Assembly: GCA_028564925.1 (NCBI GenBank)
Contig: CM053029.1
Span: forward strand, 288,031,057 to 288,095,056
DNA: 64,000 bases
Direction: 5' to 3'
Source of the DNA: Lithobates sylvaticus
Lineage: Eukaryota; Chordata; Amphibia; Anura; Ranidae
In this document: one piece after another, positions 10,396-23,390 of the stretch
How positions within the stretch are numbered: position 1 is the first letter of the stretch
Layout: each line of letters opens with the position of its first letter
Program-made: the position numbers and the translations under genes
Notes under the pieces: model-generated
Databases searched by the model: none
Seen by the model: the letters and a program-made list of their open reading frames with translations, nothing else
What the model was told of the DNA's origin: nothing

Positions 10396-12009
10396 AGAGT
10401 AGGGAATCAATTTCCCTTATTTTGTACAGTAAAGATATGTATAGAACGGCAAAACTCTGTAATTTTGTTGTGCCACATCCGATAATAAAGAGCTAAAGAG
10501 AGAGAGACCCCTAATGGTGGACTTTGAAGGCACGTACAATAAAGAAATAGATGAAAAACAATTTTATTATTCATAAGATAGACATAAAAACATGTCATAA
10601 AAAACATGTATATTTATTCATGAACAACACATTAATTAACAAAAATGCCATACAGTTGACTAGTGAACTGTCACCTATATATGATACAGTTAACTAAAAA
10701 GCTTGTCACCCTACGCGTTTTCGAAGCACTGAAAGACTCCTTCCTCAGGGGTGGGTATATAGCATAAAGCGTAATTCTAATGGAGAATATAAATGACAGG
10801 GTGTTAGCACAGGAAAAACTGATTTACATGATTTTATTACTAAACTTGTCCATGAACTTACATATCAAAATGTGGTACAGTGCGAGTATGGCATAACATT
10901 CATTTAAAAACAGCAGAGCAGGTAAGGTGGAATAGATGGCTTCCCAGTATCCAGGGCTCCCATGTATGGGAAAAGTTGAATATAGATTGGGGTGTAGTAT
11001 TTTTACTGCCAAAAGGCAGGAGAGTCCTGAAAGTCCCCAAAGAGATTCCGCAGGGTGGGTCTGGGAGAGACACTGGGGCAAAAAGCAGCTAATCCATATA
11101 AGGTGAAGACAAGGATCGAATGAGAAACTGAAGTATTGAAAAAACGACTATAGTACTAATATAGTTGATTTTAGTCCAATATGAATTAATAGCTGGAGTA
11201 CATTAATTCTGGCTTAAATATACATGGCACGGTGATGCAAAGAGGGTGGAGGGATTGACGAGAATTCCGCGCTCACAATATGCAGTAATAATTGTAAGGA
11301 GTATTTGTAGAGTTTTAAAATGAGGGTAAAGAAGCACTTTTTTTTTATAACATCGGTGTAATGGAATAGCCAAAAAGGAAGAAGGTAGCTGTGTATTAGT
11401 TATTAATAATAATCATGAGTATTGATACATGATGGGCATATATAAGAAAAATTATAAATAGACTGATATATAATGGTAAATATGCACATACATGCACAGA
11501 AGAAGAGGGAAATACTAATTACTGACATATGTAGCTAAGTATCAATAGAAACTAATGTCAATAGATAGTGGGGATTAAAATGTATAGGTATGGTTACAAC
11601 CTAATAATCCCCATATAGTTTATGTGAGAAGTAGTATTTTAAAAGCATGCCATAATATCTAGGGGTATTAAATAGCCAATACACAAATAGGTATATAGGT
11701 ATGCATTAACAGAAAGCGGTTGTTTATCTGATTGCACCAGGATGAAAATACACACCAGAGTAAAATTAAAGGCAGGCCGTGATAATTATAGATATTGAGT
11801 GGTCAATGTCATCTGCATTGACTGGACATAAATGAATAGAAGATAGGTATTTACCTTAATGCACCAAGATTAGAGTATTCACCAGACCGTTCGGCATCCC
11901 ACAGACTCAGCTGTGGAGTACCGGCGGACATGATGTCTGGTGTTTAAATGTGCCTCTCTCGCCAATCAGCTGGCGCACAGCTGATTGCAACAGCTGACGG
12001 AGAGGGAGG
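10396..12009. other. Unclassified insertion splitting the CR1 LINE
   Basis: AT-rich sequence with no coding frame of note, between the reverse transcriptase core and the thumb region of the CR1 element. It contains CTACGCGTTTTCGAAGCAC followed by CTCCTTCCTCAGG, a motif pair known to me from many amphibian repeats and similar in layout to the hairpin near 2,360. I could not define terminal repeats or a target duplication. Confidence 0.4.
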
Positions 12010-12540
12010 AAGACAGGGCCGGATTTGTTCAGATCTTCTTGCAAGGTTTCCACATCCTATTAGAAGTTATTGCTCTGCTTAGCTTAGTATCGTCCGCAAA
12101 TACAGAGATTGAACTGTTTACCCCATCCTCCAGGTCATTTATGAACAAATTAAATAGGATCTGTCCCAGCACAGAACCCTGTGGAACCCCACTACCCACC
12201 ACTGACCATTCCGAGTATTCCCCATTTATCACCACCCTCTGAACTCACCCTTGTAGCCAGTTTTCAATCCATGTACTTACCCTATGGTCCATGCCAACAG
12301 ACCTTATTTTGTACAGTGTTTATGGGGAACTGTGTCAAATGATTTTGCAAATTCCAGATACACCACATCTACGGGCCTTCCTTTATCTAGATGGCACCTC
12401 ACATCCTCATAGAAGGTTAATAGATTGGTTTGGCAAGAATGAATCTTCATGAATCCATGCTGATTACTGCTAATGATACCGTTTTCATTACTAATTCCTA
12501 GCAAATGACCAGGGTTTGTAGGTTTATCTTATCTTCCCAT
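12010..12540 (-). mobile_element. CR1-type LINE, reverse transcriptase part
   Basis: Minus-strand frames 12504-12304 (NQHGFMKIHSC, VDVVYLEFAKSFDTVPH) and 12235-12029 (GVPQGSVLGQILFNLFIND, then FADDTKL) are reverse transcriptase motifs, with FADD as the catalytic box. They are in different frames, so the copy is decayed. It is 5'-truncated: no endonuclease is seen upstream. Confidence 0.8.
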
Positions 12541-13274
12541 TGCTTCTTTAGGTTTAAGGTCACCTTGAGGGCTTCCAAAAAGGCAGCCAAGAAATATTGA
12601 AAGCAAGTTTTCAAAAAGAAACATTTTCAATGTTAGTTAAAAAAATAAAATAATCTAAAACCTATTTGTGGCATTATATGTGAGCAAGGTCTATTTAGTG
12701 ATGTGAAGAGTGCCTTAAAATAGAAATGATCTGCCATTTGGATCAGAAACCTCCCAGGAAAGTAGTGTTATGGTAAAATACTATAGTTGAATATACACTA
12801 GCCCATGTTCTGAAAAGCCAACTAAGCAATGTTTAGGTCAGGTGCTCAAGAGGCGATCATGCTACCTTCTGAATGCCTTTTTTGCCAAACAGCAATTTAC
12901 AATGGGGCTTATGCACAGCAACTATAAGCCAAGCGTTTGGCTCAAAGTTGCAGCACAACCCATTGATTTGAATGGATAATATTGATAGGAGTTGCTGCCT
13001 GTAACTTGACATTACAACTATATATATAAACAATCAGTGCAGTAGTAATCCCAGTGTACATATACCAAAAAAATGATTTCCAATCCTTGAATGCTGCTAA
13101 ACAATAGTGCTTTCTTTCCACCACACTATACATACTCATAATACCAAAAAAGATGTCAAACAAAATGTAGGGCATTTTGCACTACATCTTTTTGGGTATT
13201 ATGATAACTTGACATGCCACATTTAATTTGCTGTGGCTGTGACGCAAAGCATTGTAGACACGGCATGTAAACAG
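12541..13274. other. Gene-free stretch
   Basis: No coding region, repeat boundary or RNA gene recognised; AT-rich sequence that appears unique. Confidence 0.4.
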
Positions 13275-14829
13275 TAGGGATGAGCCGAACACCCCCCGTT
13301 CGGTTCGCACCAGACCTAAAGTTCGTGTGAACTTTAGAACCCTATTAAAGTCTATGGGACTTGAACGTTCAAAATCAAAAGTGCTAATTTTAAAAGCTTA
13401 TATGCAAGTTATTGACATAAAAAGTGTTTGGGGACCTGGGTCCTGCCCCAGGGGACATGTATCAATGCAAAAAAAACTTTTAAAAACTGGCGTTTTTTTC
13501 AGGAGCAGTGATTTTAATAAGTGAAACAATAAAAGTCCTTTAAATGTCATACCTGGGGGTGTGTATAGTATGCCTGTAAAGGGGCGCATGTTTCCCATGC
13601 TTAGAACTGTCCCTGCACAAAGTGTCATTTTTGCAGGAAAAAAAGTCATTTAAAATCACTTGCGGCTATAATGAATTGTCGGCTCCCGTAAAACAGAGAA
13701 CAGTCATTGAAAGTCATTGATAAAAAATAAAAAAAAATGTGTGGGGCTCCCCCCAAATTCAATTACCAGACATGAAGGGCCTGGTAATTGAATTTGGGGG
13801 GAACCCCACGCAGGTCAAATTAAAAAAGAAAAGGCGTGGGGTTCCCCCTAAATATCCATACCAGACCCTTCAGGTCTGGTATGGATTTTAAGGGGAACCC
13901 TGTGCCAAAAAAAAAAATGGCCAAAATCCATACCAGACCCTTTATCCAAGCATGCAACCTGGCAGGCCGCAGGAAAAGAGGGGGGGCGAGAGAGCGCCCC
14001 CCCTCCTGAACCGTACCAGGCTACATGCCCTCAACATTGGGAGGATGCTTTGGGGGTCTGTGACCCCTGAAAGCACCATGTCCCCATGTTGATGAGGACA
14101 AGGGCCTGTGGTTGTGGGGATCTGCGGGCGGGGGGCTTATCAGAATCTGGAAGCCCCCTTTAACAAGGGGACCCCCAGATCCCGGCCCCTCCATTTGAAA
14201 TGGTAAGGGGGTACAAATGTACCCCTACCATTTCTCAAAGTAAGTGTAAAAAATTGTTAAAAAACACACACACACCGTTGGGAAAAGTCCTTGGGGTCCA
14301 GCGATGGCTGATCTCTTCCGATGACATCCAGCGCAGCGCATCCTGTCTCCATGGAGACACTGCGGGAATCCCGTCTTAGCTGAGGAGGACCGGGCCACTC
14401 GTTACCGGACCCCGCCCCCCTGACGCAACGCAAGGGGGAAGCCGGGTTTCCCCAGTGACGTACGGGTGACCCCGCCCCCTCTGATGTAACGGAAACCTGC
14501 GTTACATCAGAGGGGGACAGGGTCACCCGTACATCACTGGGGAAGCCCAGCTTTTACCTTGCGTCAGAGGGGGGCAGGGTCAGGTGATGGGTGGCCCGGT
14601 CCTCCTCAGCTGTCACCTGACCCCGCCCCCTTCTGATGCAAGGAAAAATCTGGGCTTCCCCAGTGATGTATGGGTGACCCCGCCCCCCTCTGATGTAGCT
14701 AAGACAAGATTCCAGCAGTGTCTCCGTGGAGACAGGATGCGCTGCGCTGGACGTCGTTGGAAGAGATCAGCCATCGCTGGACCCCGGAGAACAGATCAGC
14801 CATCGCTGGATAGCAAGATGGCTGATCAT
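13275..14829 (+). mobile_element. hAT-N family, left end and arm
   Basis: Starts TAGGGATGAGCCGAACACC after GTAAACAG, the hAT-N terminus, and runs through the same arm phrases as 6,181-8,303, including the paired GGTATGGATTTTAAGGGG box. From 14,257 it turns into GC-rich sequence with hairpins. No matching right end with GTAAACAG was found, so the element is truncated or rearranged. Confidence 0.65.
14441..14552. repeat. GC-rich hairpin within hAT-N arm
   Basis: Inverted repeat with arms 14,441-14,490 and 14,501-14,552 around a 10-base loop. The arms contain CGTACGGGTGACCC and its complement and differ at a few positions. Confidence 0.7.
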
Positions 14830-16079
14830 TAATAGATTACAATAGAGCTGTAAGCTCATTCATGACATGCAGGCCAAGGTGTGTGACTAGCATAATTAGC
14901 AAGATATTTCTAACATACAGCACAGACATACTTAGAGCTACCTCCCAAAACACATTCTGTTACTCTTCATGAGTATTGGGATATCACATGTGTGAGACTA
15001 TTTTACAGGCTAGCTACGCAGAGAAGCTAAATTAACCACTTAGCAATCACACTATAGCAGATTTACTGCTACAGGGCAGTTGTTCTGTGCAGAATCACAT
15101 AGGTGTGTGTGAGTGTACCACAGTGTAGTATATCAGTGAAATTAATAACAGTTTCTGTTCTCTATTATAAAATGTCACCTGAATGAACATGTTATAAAAA
15201 TATTTTTGGGGAAATTTATTGGCACTCAGGATAGGATATATACAATTGGTATAATTTCCTAATAAAACACATTCTCTGTATACACACATATGTATTTACA
15301 TTTTCTAGATTTTTAGATTTTGTAAAGCTCTAACAAGATAAACATTTCAAAGTGCATACTCTTCATGGCAAACATCTTAACACTTTGATTTGTTTCTTTG
15401 CTAAAGACTCTGTTTTCTAATAGAAAACATGATTTATAGTTGAAATTCTGTTGTACGATTAACTGCTTTAATCTTTGATTAGGCATGCACACTTCTGCAA
15501 TAACAGAGCTGACATTTTTATCACACTTAGAAACTCCATACATCTGTCTCAAACACAGCTGAGAATTAATTTGTGAATTATTTAAAGCATTAGTATATAT
15601 GTTCTTGTTTTATATGTTTTTTCATGTTTTTTACTATTTAAATGGTAATTTAACCACCTCAATACCAGACACTCCCTTCCTGCCGAAGAAATTTTCAGTG
15701 CTGTCACCCTGGGTTTTTTATTTTTTTGCAATATACCGTAAATTAAAAAATACCAATACTTTTTGATAAAAACCCTATGTTCTGCTATAAAATGTGCAAA
15801 AAATATTCTTTCTTCATAAATTTAGGCCAAAAGGTTTTCTGCTACATTTCTTTGGTAAAACTAACCTAAATCAGTATATATTATTTAGTCTATGTGAAAG
15901 TTATAGTATCTACAAACTATAGTGTACATATCTGAAATGTACTGACTGCCTATCTCATTTCTTGAAGCCCTAAAATGCCATGATAGTATAAATACTATCC
16001 AGATTACCCCTCTTTGGAAAGTCCAAGGTATTTAGTCAGAGGCAATATGATTGTTTTGAAGTTCTATTTTTTTTGTCAC

Positions 16080-16118
<39 letters not shown>

Positions 16119-16267
16119 TAATCATGTTTAGTCAATCAGTTGCTGTTTTAACAAGTTAGGTCTCACACACAGCATAGGCATACTTACTTACTTACTTACT
16201 AATTACACTCCAAAACACATTCTGCTATGCCTCCCGTGAAGGAGGATACCACATGTAAGAGACTTTT
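14830..16267. other. Gene-free AT-rich stretch with a diverged direct repeat
   Basis: No gene seen. 14,890-15,010 and 16,155-16,275 are diverged direct copies sharing CAAAACACATTCTG, the ACATACTTA phrase and GTGAGACTATTTTACA-like ends. A 34-base A-run lies at 16,084-16,116 and a short (TTAC)n run at 16,182-16,200. Confidence 0.5.
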
Positions 16268-16275
16268 TCACAGCC

Positions 16276-16376
16276 GACTCATGTCACATGGTGACCCCGC
16301 CCCTTATGATGCCACAGTCCCAGAGGATGCTGGGACTGTGACATCATATGGGGGCAGGGTCACCATGTGACATGAG
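16276..16376. repeat. Nearly perfect hairpin, 47-bp arms
   Basis: Arms 16,276-16,323 and 16,330-16,376 around AGGATG. They include ATGTCACATGGTGACC and its complement, then the CCACAGTCCCAG stem. It resembles the hairpin at 14,441 in using GTGACCCCGCCCC phrases, so the two belong to one repeat family. Confidence 0.75.
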
Positions 16377-16739
16377 CCGGTGACCCGCCCCTTGTCCCTA
16401 TATAACTGGCAGCGCAACACGTCTGAGCCATTAGAAGAGGAGACAGCGTTGAGTCAACATCGGATGAAGAAAGAAGAAGAAGAAGCAGAAGGCGACAGCG
16501 ATGGCGACCCAAGAAGCCCGGGCCACCTCTAGAAAAAAAGCTGCAAGAAAATAGCGGAGGCCCGGCAAGAAGAACCGAAGAGCGGGACAAGACCCCCGAA
16601 GTCGGAACAAGACCCCCAGACGGCGGCGGCGATGAAGGAGAAAGCCGGGCTTTTCCGCTAGTAAAAGAGCTAGCAGAAGATAGTTGAGGAGTCAGGCGAG
16701 AAGACCCCCCAAGACGGAAGAAGACCCCCGGAGCTGTGT

Positions 16740-18288
16740 AATAAAGTATTTTAAAAACTTGTGTGTTATTTATTTACACTTTTTTCCCTTAGGTGAATGG
16801 GTAGGGGTACATCATACCCCATACTCATTCACATAGGGTGGGGGGGCCGGTATCTGGGGGCCCCTTTATTAAAGGGGGCTCCCGGATTCCGATAAGCCCC
16901 CCACCCACAGACCCTGACAACCAATGGCCAGGGTTGTCGGGAAGAGGCCCTTGTCCTCATCAACATGGGGACAAGGTGCTTTGAGGTGGGGGCCCCCCTT
17001 TCCCCAAGGCTCCCCCCATGTTGAGGGCACGTGGCCTGGTACGGCTCACGGGGGGGGGGGGGGGGGCGCTCGCTCGTCCCCACCCCTTTCCTGACTGGCC
17101 GGCCTGCGTGCTCGGATAAGTGTCTGATATGGATTTGGGGGGAACTCCCACGCCGTTTTTTCGGCATAGGGATTCCACTTTCAATCCATACCAGGTGACG
17201 GGGCTAGCGAGGTGTCAATCTCGCCGAGTGGAGCGATGACATTGACTTCCTTCGCTAGTCCCGTCGGGACTTTATGAACGGACTTTACGACGTGTGTCGG
17301 CAAATCCGTTCATTACAAAAGTCCCGCGGACTAGCACACAGACGGCCGGATTGTCCACCGGACTGCCGAGTCCGGCAGACAATTTTGAGTCAAAATTTCT
17401 TACTAAGTCCGCTAGACTTTTGGGAAGAAAAAGTCCGCCGGAGCCCCACACTCTAGTCCGGCGGACAATCCCTCAGCATGGGGAGATGCTTTGGAGTCAC
17501 CCCCAAATCACCTTGCCCCTATGTTGATGGGGACAAGGGACTCTTCCCCACAACCCTTGCCCAGTGGTTGTGCGGGTCTGCGGGTGGGGGCTTATCGGAA
17601 TTTGGAAGCCCCTTTTAACAAACTATTAAAAAACAAAAATAGTAAAAATTTCAGGAGACACTTTGGGACAAATCCTTTATTAAAAAATAAAAAAATTAAA
17701 ACACTTCTTCTTGTTGACAGATGTTATATAGCTGAGGGCAGGGCCACCCGGTGATATAAACGGTTGACCCCACCTTCCTTTGGGCTGTTGCTGCTTTTTT
17801 TTGGTTCGTCGTAGCCACGTGAGATGGATCTAAATTGCGGGACATTTTTTTTTTTTTATTCTTTAATAAAGGACTTGTCCCAAAGTGTCCTTTTTTACTT
17901 TTACTTTAGAAATTTAATTGTGCTGTGGTATTTTTCTAAAAACAGGAAAACGGTGCCACTTTACAGTCATACTAAGGACACCCCCCAGGCACAATATTTA
18001 AAGGAATATTTAATTTTTATTATTTCACTTTAAGCCTTATTAAAATCACTGCTCCTGAAAAAAAGTCTGTTTTAAAACTTTTTTTGCATTGATACATGTG
18101 CCCTGGGGCAGGACCCGGGTCCCAAAACTATTTTTATGGCAATAAATTGCATATAAGCCTTTAAAATTAACACTTTTGGTTTTTGATGTTAATGTCCCAT
18201 AGACTTTAACGGTGTTCTGCGGCTTTCGAATTTGCCACGAACACTGCATAATGTTCGCTGTTTGACTTGAACATCAGGCTCCTCCCTA
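16740..18288 (-). mobile_element. hAT-N family, right arm and end
   Basis: Contains hAT-N arm phrases in inverted order (CCCCATGTTGAGGGCAC, the ACAGGAAAACGGTGCCACTTTACAG box, the GGGGCAGGACCCGGGTCC box) and ends at 18,288 with CTCCTCCCTA, reverse complement TAGGGAGGAGCC. The following bases GAATAAGT do not match the 8 bases before 13,275, so this is probably not the partner of that left end. At 17,200-17,470 there is a foreign block rich in GTCCGCCGG and its complement, possibly another MITE. Confidence 0.6.
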
Positions 18289-19104
18289 GAATAAGTATCA
18301 GTAAATAAATAAAAAAAAAGTTGTGTCCGTATTGAAAACATCCTAGGATAGCAGGGGTGGTTGGATCCCAGATAAAACACAGGTTAAACATAAAGATGAT
18401 AGATGCCTGCAACTTGGGTGAATGAGCTAATGTGAGTAAGTCAAGGGGCTGGGATTTTTAGTTTGCCCAGTGAGTTGGTAACAGAGGCCTTGAGATACCA
18501 GTCTGTGTACTGAAAAGGAGTCATTAATGACACTTTTTCTGATGGAGTGAAGGTGTAATCAATAAAGGAATGCCACGCCATCTCACAAAGAACTGGTTGG
18601 TGTGAATATAATTCTGAGTCTGTGTGTCCAATTTCTCTTTGTAGCGAAGGGTTGTTAAATATTTTTTTAACTGCCAATACAGTGGCGGGGGGGGGGGGGG
18701 GGGTAATCCACATTTTTAGAATGTTTTTTTCTGGCTGCCATAAGACAAAGATGAATCCATTGAGTAGTACTGGTGATGCTGTTGCCAAAACTCACATGCC
18801 TGGAATCACTGAAACTGAACAGTAGTAAAGGAAGTGTTTTGGAGATGTGTATTTTGGTTACACCCTGCACAAAATTGATTATTTGGTACCAGAAAGCAGA
18901 GTTCGAATAGCATTACCAAAATATATGAGTTAACAATGGTTTTAGGTATCTAAACTACTCTTCTTTATGCTTCTGTGGCTGTTAATAGTTGTGCACACTG
19001 CCATAAAGCACATGATTGTATGTTCATGGAAGTTACCAAGTCTTAGCCTTCCACAACTGATGAATGTAGTACATGGGCTACTGTTCACAAAAAGAGATCA
19101 ACTA
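18289..19104. other. Gene-free stretch with a G-run
   Basis: No gene recognised. A G homopolymer of about 17 bases stands at 18,688-18,704. The reading frames here are short and show no family resemblance. Confidence 0.4.
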
Positions 19105-19107
19105 TAA

Positions 19108-19517
19108 GGCTACTTTCACACTGGAGCGGTGGGGGCGCTGGCGGTAAAGAGGCGCTATATTTAGCGCCGCTTTACCGGTGTTTTAGCGGCGCATTTCGGC
19201 CGCTAGCGGGGTGGTTTTGCCCCCCTGCGAGCCGCCGAAAAAGGGTCAATACCGCCCGCAAACCGCCCTGCAGCGGCGTTTTGCGTGCGGGTTCGGCGCG
19301 CTGCCCCATTGTTTTCAATGGGACCGGGCGCTATAGGAGCGGTAAATATACCGCTCCTATAGCGAGCCAAAGATGCGGCTTGCAGGACATTTTCCAGCGT
19401 CCTGCAAGCGCACCGGGCTTTCACACTGAAGACACAGCAACAGCTGTTTCGGGTCAGTTTGCAGGCACTATTTTTAGCGCAATAGCGCCTGCAAACCGCC
19501 CCAGTGTGAAAGGGGCC
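19108..19517. mobile_element. Harbinger-type MITE with TAA target
   Basis: 410 bp flanked by TAA (19105-19107 and 19518-19520). Termini GGCTACTTTCACACTGGAG and, as reverse complement, GGCCCCTTTCACACTGGGG. It is GC-rich with many internal inverted repeats. The same family stands at 29,541 and 30,563. The 3-bp TAA/TTA target points to PIF/Harbinger. Confidence 0.8.
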
Positions 19518-19520
19518 TAA

Positions 19521-21119
19521 TGTAAGATACCATGAGAAAATGTAATGCCAAATGGACTGCATTGCTACAGCATTTGATGCCACCTAGTTTTGGTCATCAG
19601 CTCCTGCATTTGTAAAAGGGTGTACTTGATTTCTTGTCAGCTCCCCCCACCCCCTAATCCCTTCCCTCTTTATTTTCCTCTACTTTTAGTCTTTTCTTTC
19701 CATACACCTTCTTTTCTTTTTTGCCCCCTTCTCTTTAGTGCAAATGCTCTACCTCAACACTGAATGGGCCAAGAGCATATTTTGGGGATGTCTTTTCCTG
19801 TGTGCATACTAGATATGCTATTCATGGTGCCTCTGGTGCCTGTCTGCTACTTGAAAAATGTATAAAACAATCACCCCCTTCCTGCCCAGGCCTATTTTCA
19901 GCTTTCAGTGCAGTTGTACTTTTAATGATAATTACTCAGTTATGCAACACTGTACCCATATGACATTTTTATATATATATATATATTTTTTTACACAAAT
20001 AGAGCTTTCTTTTGGTGGTATCTAATCACCATTGTTTTATTTTTATTTTTTGCGCTACAAATGGAAAAAGACCATTTGTGACAGCTCTCTATGAAAAAGC
20101 ATCCCTGTCCCCACGCACTGAGCTCTCACTGAGCTCAACGGGGGAAACTTACAAGTCTGTTTACACTGTGAAGGCTGTGATATTACACAGCCATCATATT
20201 ATCGGGAGGGCAAATCACAGTGTCCATATCTCGATCTGTGTTTGGATGTGTCGGAAGATCACAGCCATCACAGGATTGTGCCGCTGCAAGGCCACCTGTT
20301 TTGAGTGACGTACCAGAACATTGACGACAAAGCTCCCACCTCGCCGTTTAAGTACAGTGGGTGGGTGGGAAGCAGCTAATTAGACATAATTAGGCCAGAA
20401 TGTACTACAGACAATGAGTACAGACAGGTATTTTACGCCAATAATTAAGATAGAAGCTGCCTGCCAGTAATTGAGACCAGCTTTGGGCTGACATGCTGAG
20501 GTATACCAGTGCTCAGAGTGGGGCATATCTGTGCTGAGAAGCTTCCCACACAGGACTCTATCCCTGACCCCCTTCAGATGTCAGCTGGAAGATTCCCTGG
20601 TCCAAAGCTGATTGTAAAGAAAGTGGCTGCGGATATCGGTGATGTAATTAATCAAATATGGACCTGATGTGGAAACTAGTCCCCATGGGTGCAGTGCCTG
20701 ATGGGGAAGTGAGAGACGAGTTTTCCATCAGGTCTGCCTTTCATTTAAATGACAGTGGATGGCAATGGATGATTTAAAAGCCCCCTATTAGACTAAACAG
20801 GAGCTATAAATCCACCCAACGTCACATGCTTTCAATAAAAAGCAAGGCAGACCCAACAGGAAGATAGTCTCTTAGTTCTCTATTCATATTCCTTCACTCC
20901 ACTGCAAAACTTCTGTCAGTGTGAAAAGGGTGTAGTTGCCAGGGAGGGAGTGCACTGAGGAAGGAGTGTCTAGTCTAGAGACTTATAAAGAGGTACATGA
21001 CTCTGTCAGAGGCAAGTGCTGAGGTCAAACAGGTACATGAATCTGGAGCAGGCACTGACAATTTTGTTTTGGAGGCCTGACAGTATGTCCTATTCTGCTG
21101 TCTGAACTGCTTTTTCCCA
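19521..21119. other. Gene-free stretch
   Basis: No gene recognised. A short (TA)n run lies near 19,970-19,990. The sequence from 20,200 to 21,100 looks unique and has no long frame. Confidence 0.4.
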
Positions 21120-22625
21120 TCAGGGTCCCCAGAGAGCCCTCCTTAAATCAGTGTCCTCAGAGAGTCTCCCCCTACATTAGGGTCCCCAGAGAGCCTCCCC
21201 CTACATTAGGGTCCCCAGAGAGCCTCCCTTACATCAGCATCCCCAGAGAGCCTCCCCTTACATCAAGGCACCAGAGAGCCCCTCCTTACATGAGGGTCCC
21301 CAGAGAGCCCCCTTACATCAGGATCCCCAGAGAGCCCCTCCTTACATCAGGGTCCCCAGAGAGCCCCCCCCTTACATCAGGGTCCCAAGAGAGCCCCCCC
21401 CCCTTACATCAGGGTCCCCAGAGAGCCTCCCCTACATTAGGGTCCTCAGAGAGCCCCCCTTACATCAGGGTCCCTAGAAAGCCTTCCCCTACATTAGAGT
21501 CCCCAGATAGCCTCCCCTTACATCAGGATCCCCAGAGAGCATCCCCTTACATCAGGGTCCCCAGAGAGCCCCCCTTAAATCAGTGTCCTCAGAGAGTCTC
21601 TCCCTACATCAGGGCACCAGAAAGCCCCTCCTTACATGAGGGTCCCCAGAGAGCCCCCTTACATCAGGATCCCCAGAGAGCTCCTCCTTACATCAGGGTC
21701 CCCAGAGAGCCCCCCCCTTACATCAGGGTCCCCAGAGAGCCTCCCCCTACATTAGGGTCCACAGAGAGCCCCCATTACATCAGGGTCCCCAGAGAGCCTC
21801 CCCCTACATTAGGGTCCCCAGAGAGCCTCCCCTTACAACAGGGTCCCCAGAGAGCCTCCCCTCACTTTAGGATCCCCAGAAAGCCCCTCCATACATCAGG
21901 GTCCCCAGAGAGCCCCCCTTACATCAGTGTCCTCAGAGAGCCCCTCCTTACACCAGGGTCCCCAAAGAGCCTCCCTACTTACATCAGGGTCCCCAGAAAG
22001 TCTCCCCCTACATCAGGGTCCACAGAGAGCCTCCCCTTACATCAGGGTCCCCAGAGAGCCTCCAATTACACCAGGGTCCCCAGAGAGCCTCCCTACTTAC
22101 ACCAGGGTCCCCAGAGAGCCTCCCCTTACATCAGGGTTCGCAGAGAGCCCCTCCTTACATCAGGGTCCCCAGAGAGCCCCCCTTAAACCAGGGTCCCCAG
22201 AGAGCCCCCTCTTACACCAGGGTCCCAAGAGAGCCTCCCCTTAAATTTGTGTCCCCAGAGAGCCTTTCTCTTACATTAGTGTCCCCAGAGAGCCCCTCCT
22301 TACACAGAGTCCCCAGATAGTCCCTCCTTGCACAGGGTCCCCAGAGAACAAGGGTCCCCAGAGAGCACCCCCTCTTACATTAGTGTCCTCAGAGGGCCCC
22401 CTCTTACATCAGTGTCTCCAGAGGGCTCCCTCTTACATCAGTGTCCCCAGAGGGCCCCGTCCTTACATTAGTGTCCCCAGAGAGCCCCCTCTTCCATTAG
22501 TGTCCCCAGAGGCCCCTCTCTTACATCAGTGTCCCCAGAGGGCCCCATCCTTACATCAGTGTCCCCAGAGGGCCCCTTCCTTACATTAGTGTCCCCAGAA
22601 AGCCCCCCTCTTACATCAGGGTCCC
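21120..22625 (+). repeat. 29-bp minisatellite array
   Basis: About 50 tandem copies of a unit near GGGTCCCCAGAGAGCCTCC plus CCTTACATCA, usually 29 bp with 28-31 bp variants. After 22,380 a variant with CCAGAGGGCCCC takes over. Because 29 is not a multiple of three, the 298-codon plus-strand frame at 21,290-22,186 survives only through length variants. It has no family resemblance and I do not treat it as a gene. Confidence 0.9.
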
Positions 22626-23099
22626 CAAACAGCTGACCCCCCCCCCCCCTGCAGAGGTTCCCCTGTACCTGGCTGGTGGAGGTGGGAGGTGGCGATCAGC
22701 AGCTCTATGGTGTACACAGGCAGGGGGATCTCCCTGGGGCTAGTAGTTCTATCTCCGAATGTATGCAGTGGAGAGGCCTCTGACCCAGGCATCTGCAACA
22801 GTGCTCAAGCAGAGTGAAAATGAAACTGATACCTGCCCGGGTCACCCTTCTCCTCTCCACTGTATACACTGACACTCGAGAGAGTACCACAAGCCCCCGG
22901 GAGATCCCGCCGCCCACACAGGCACCATAGAGCTGCCGATCCCCGCCTTCCACCTTCTCCCACCTTTCCCCACTGCACTCTAAACAGCCAGGCAGATGTG
23001 CAGGGGGGGATGCTAGGTCTTGGGGGCCCCCCCACAGCGGTATAACAGAAGGGCCCAGTCGCAAATGCGACTGCAGCGACCCCTAAAGTTCCGCCACTG
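22626..23099 (-). mobile_element. hAT-like terminus
   Basis: The stretch ends CGACCCCTAAAGTTCCGCCACTG; read as reverse complement it begins CAGTGGCGGAACTTTAGGGG, a typical hAT-style end, followed by a GTCGCATTTGCGAC palindrome. I could not find the other end; the minisatellite may lie inside the same element. Confidence 0.45.
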
Positions 23100-23346
23100 G
23101 ATGTTGTAAACATTAATTGACGCGCTATGACACGAGGGGGAAGCGGGGCCTCGAGTAATTTGCGGGGCCATACGCAGCTTGAGTAGTGAGCGTATAGGGC
23201 GAATCGGCTCTGGTTATTTGTCTCAAGTGGTGTTCTCAGCCCTGAGCACTAATGAATATTTCATTCAAAGATTTTTCTTGATGAGCAACTGGATCAAGTA
23301 TACATTTTATTCAGTATGCTAGTGATTTAATACCGATAATATTTTG

Positions 23347-23390
<44 letters not shown>

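Noticed and set aside
13275-18288. A single 5-kb hAT-N element with matching ends
   Set aside because: The 8 bases outside the two ends differ (GTAAACAG and GAATAAGT), so a common insertion cannot be shown.
21290-22244. Long plus-strand reading frames rich in PREPP/SPESPP, as a proline-rich protein
   Set aside because: They follow the 29-bp minisatellite unit and change frame with unit length; no start context, splice sites or family resemblance.
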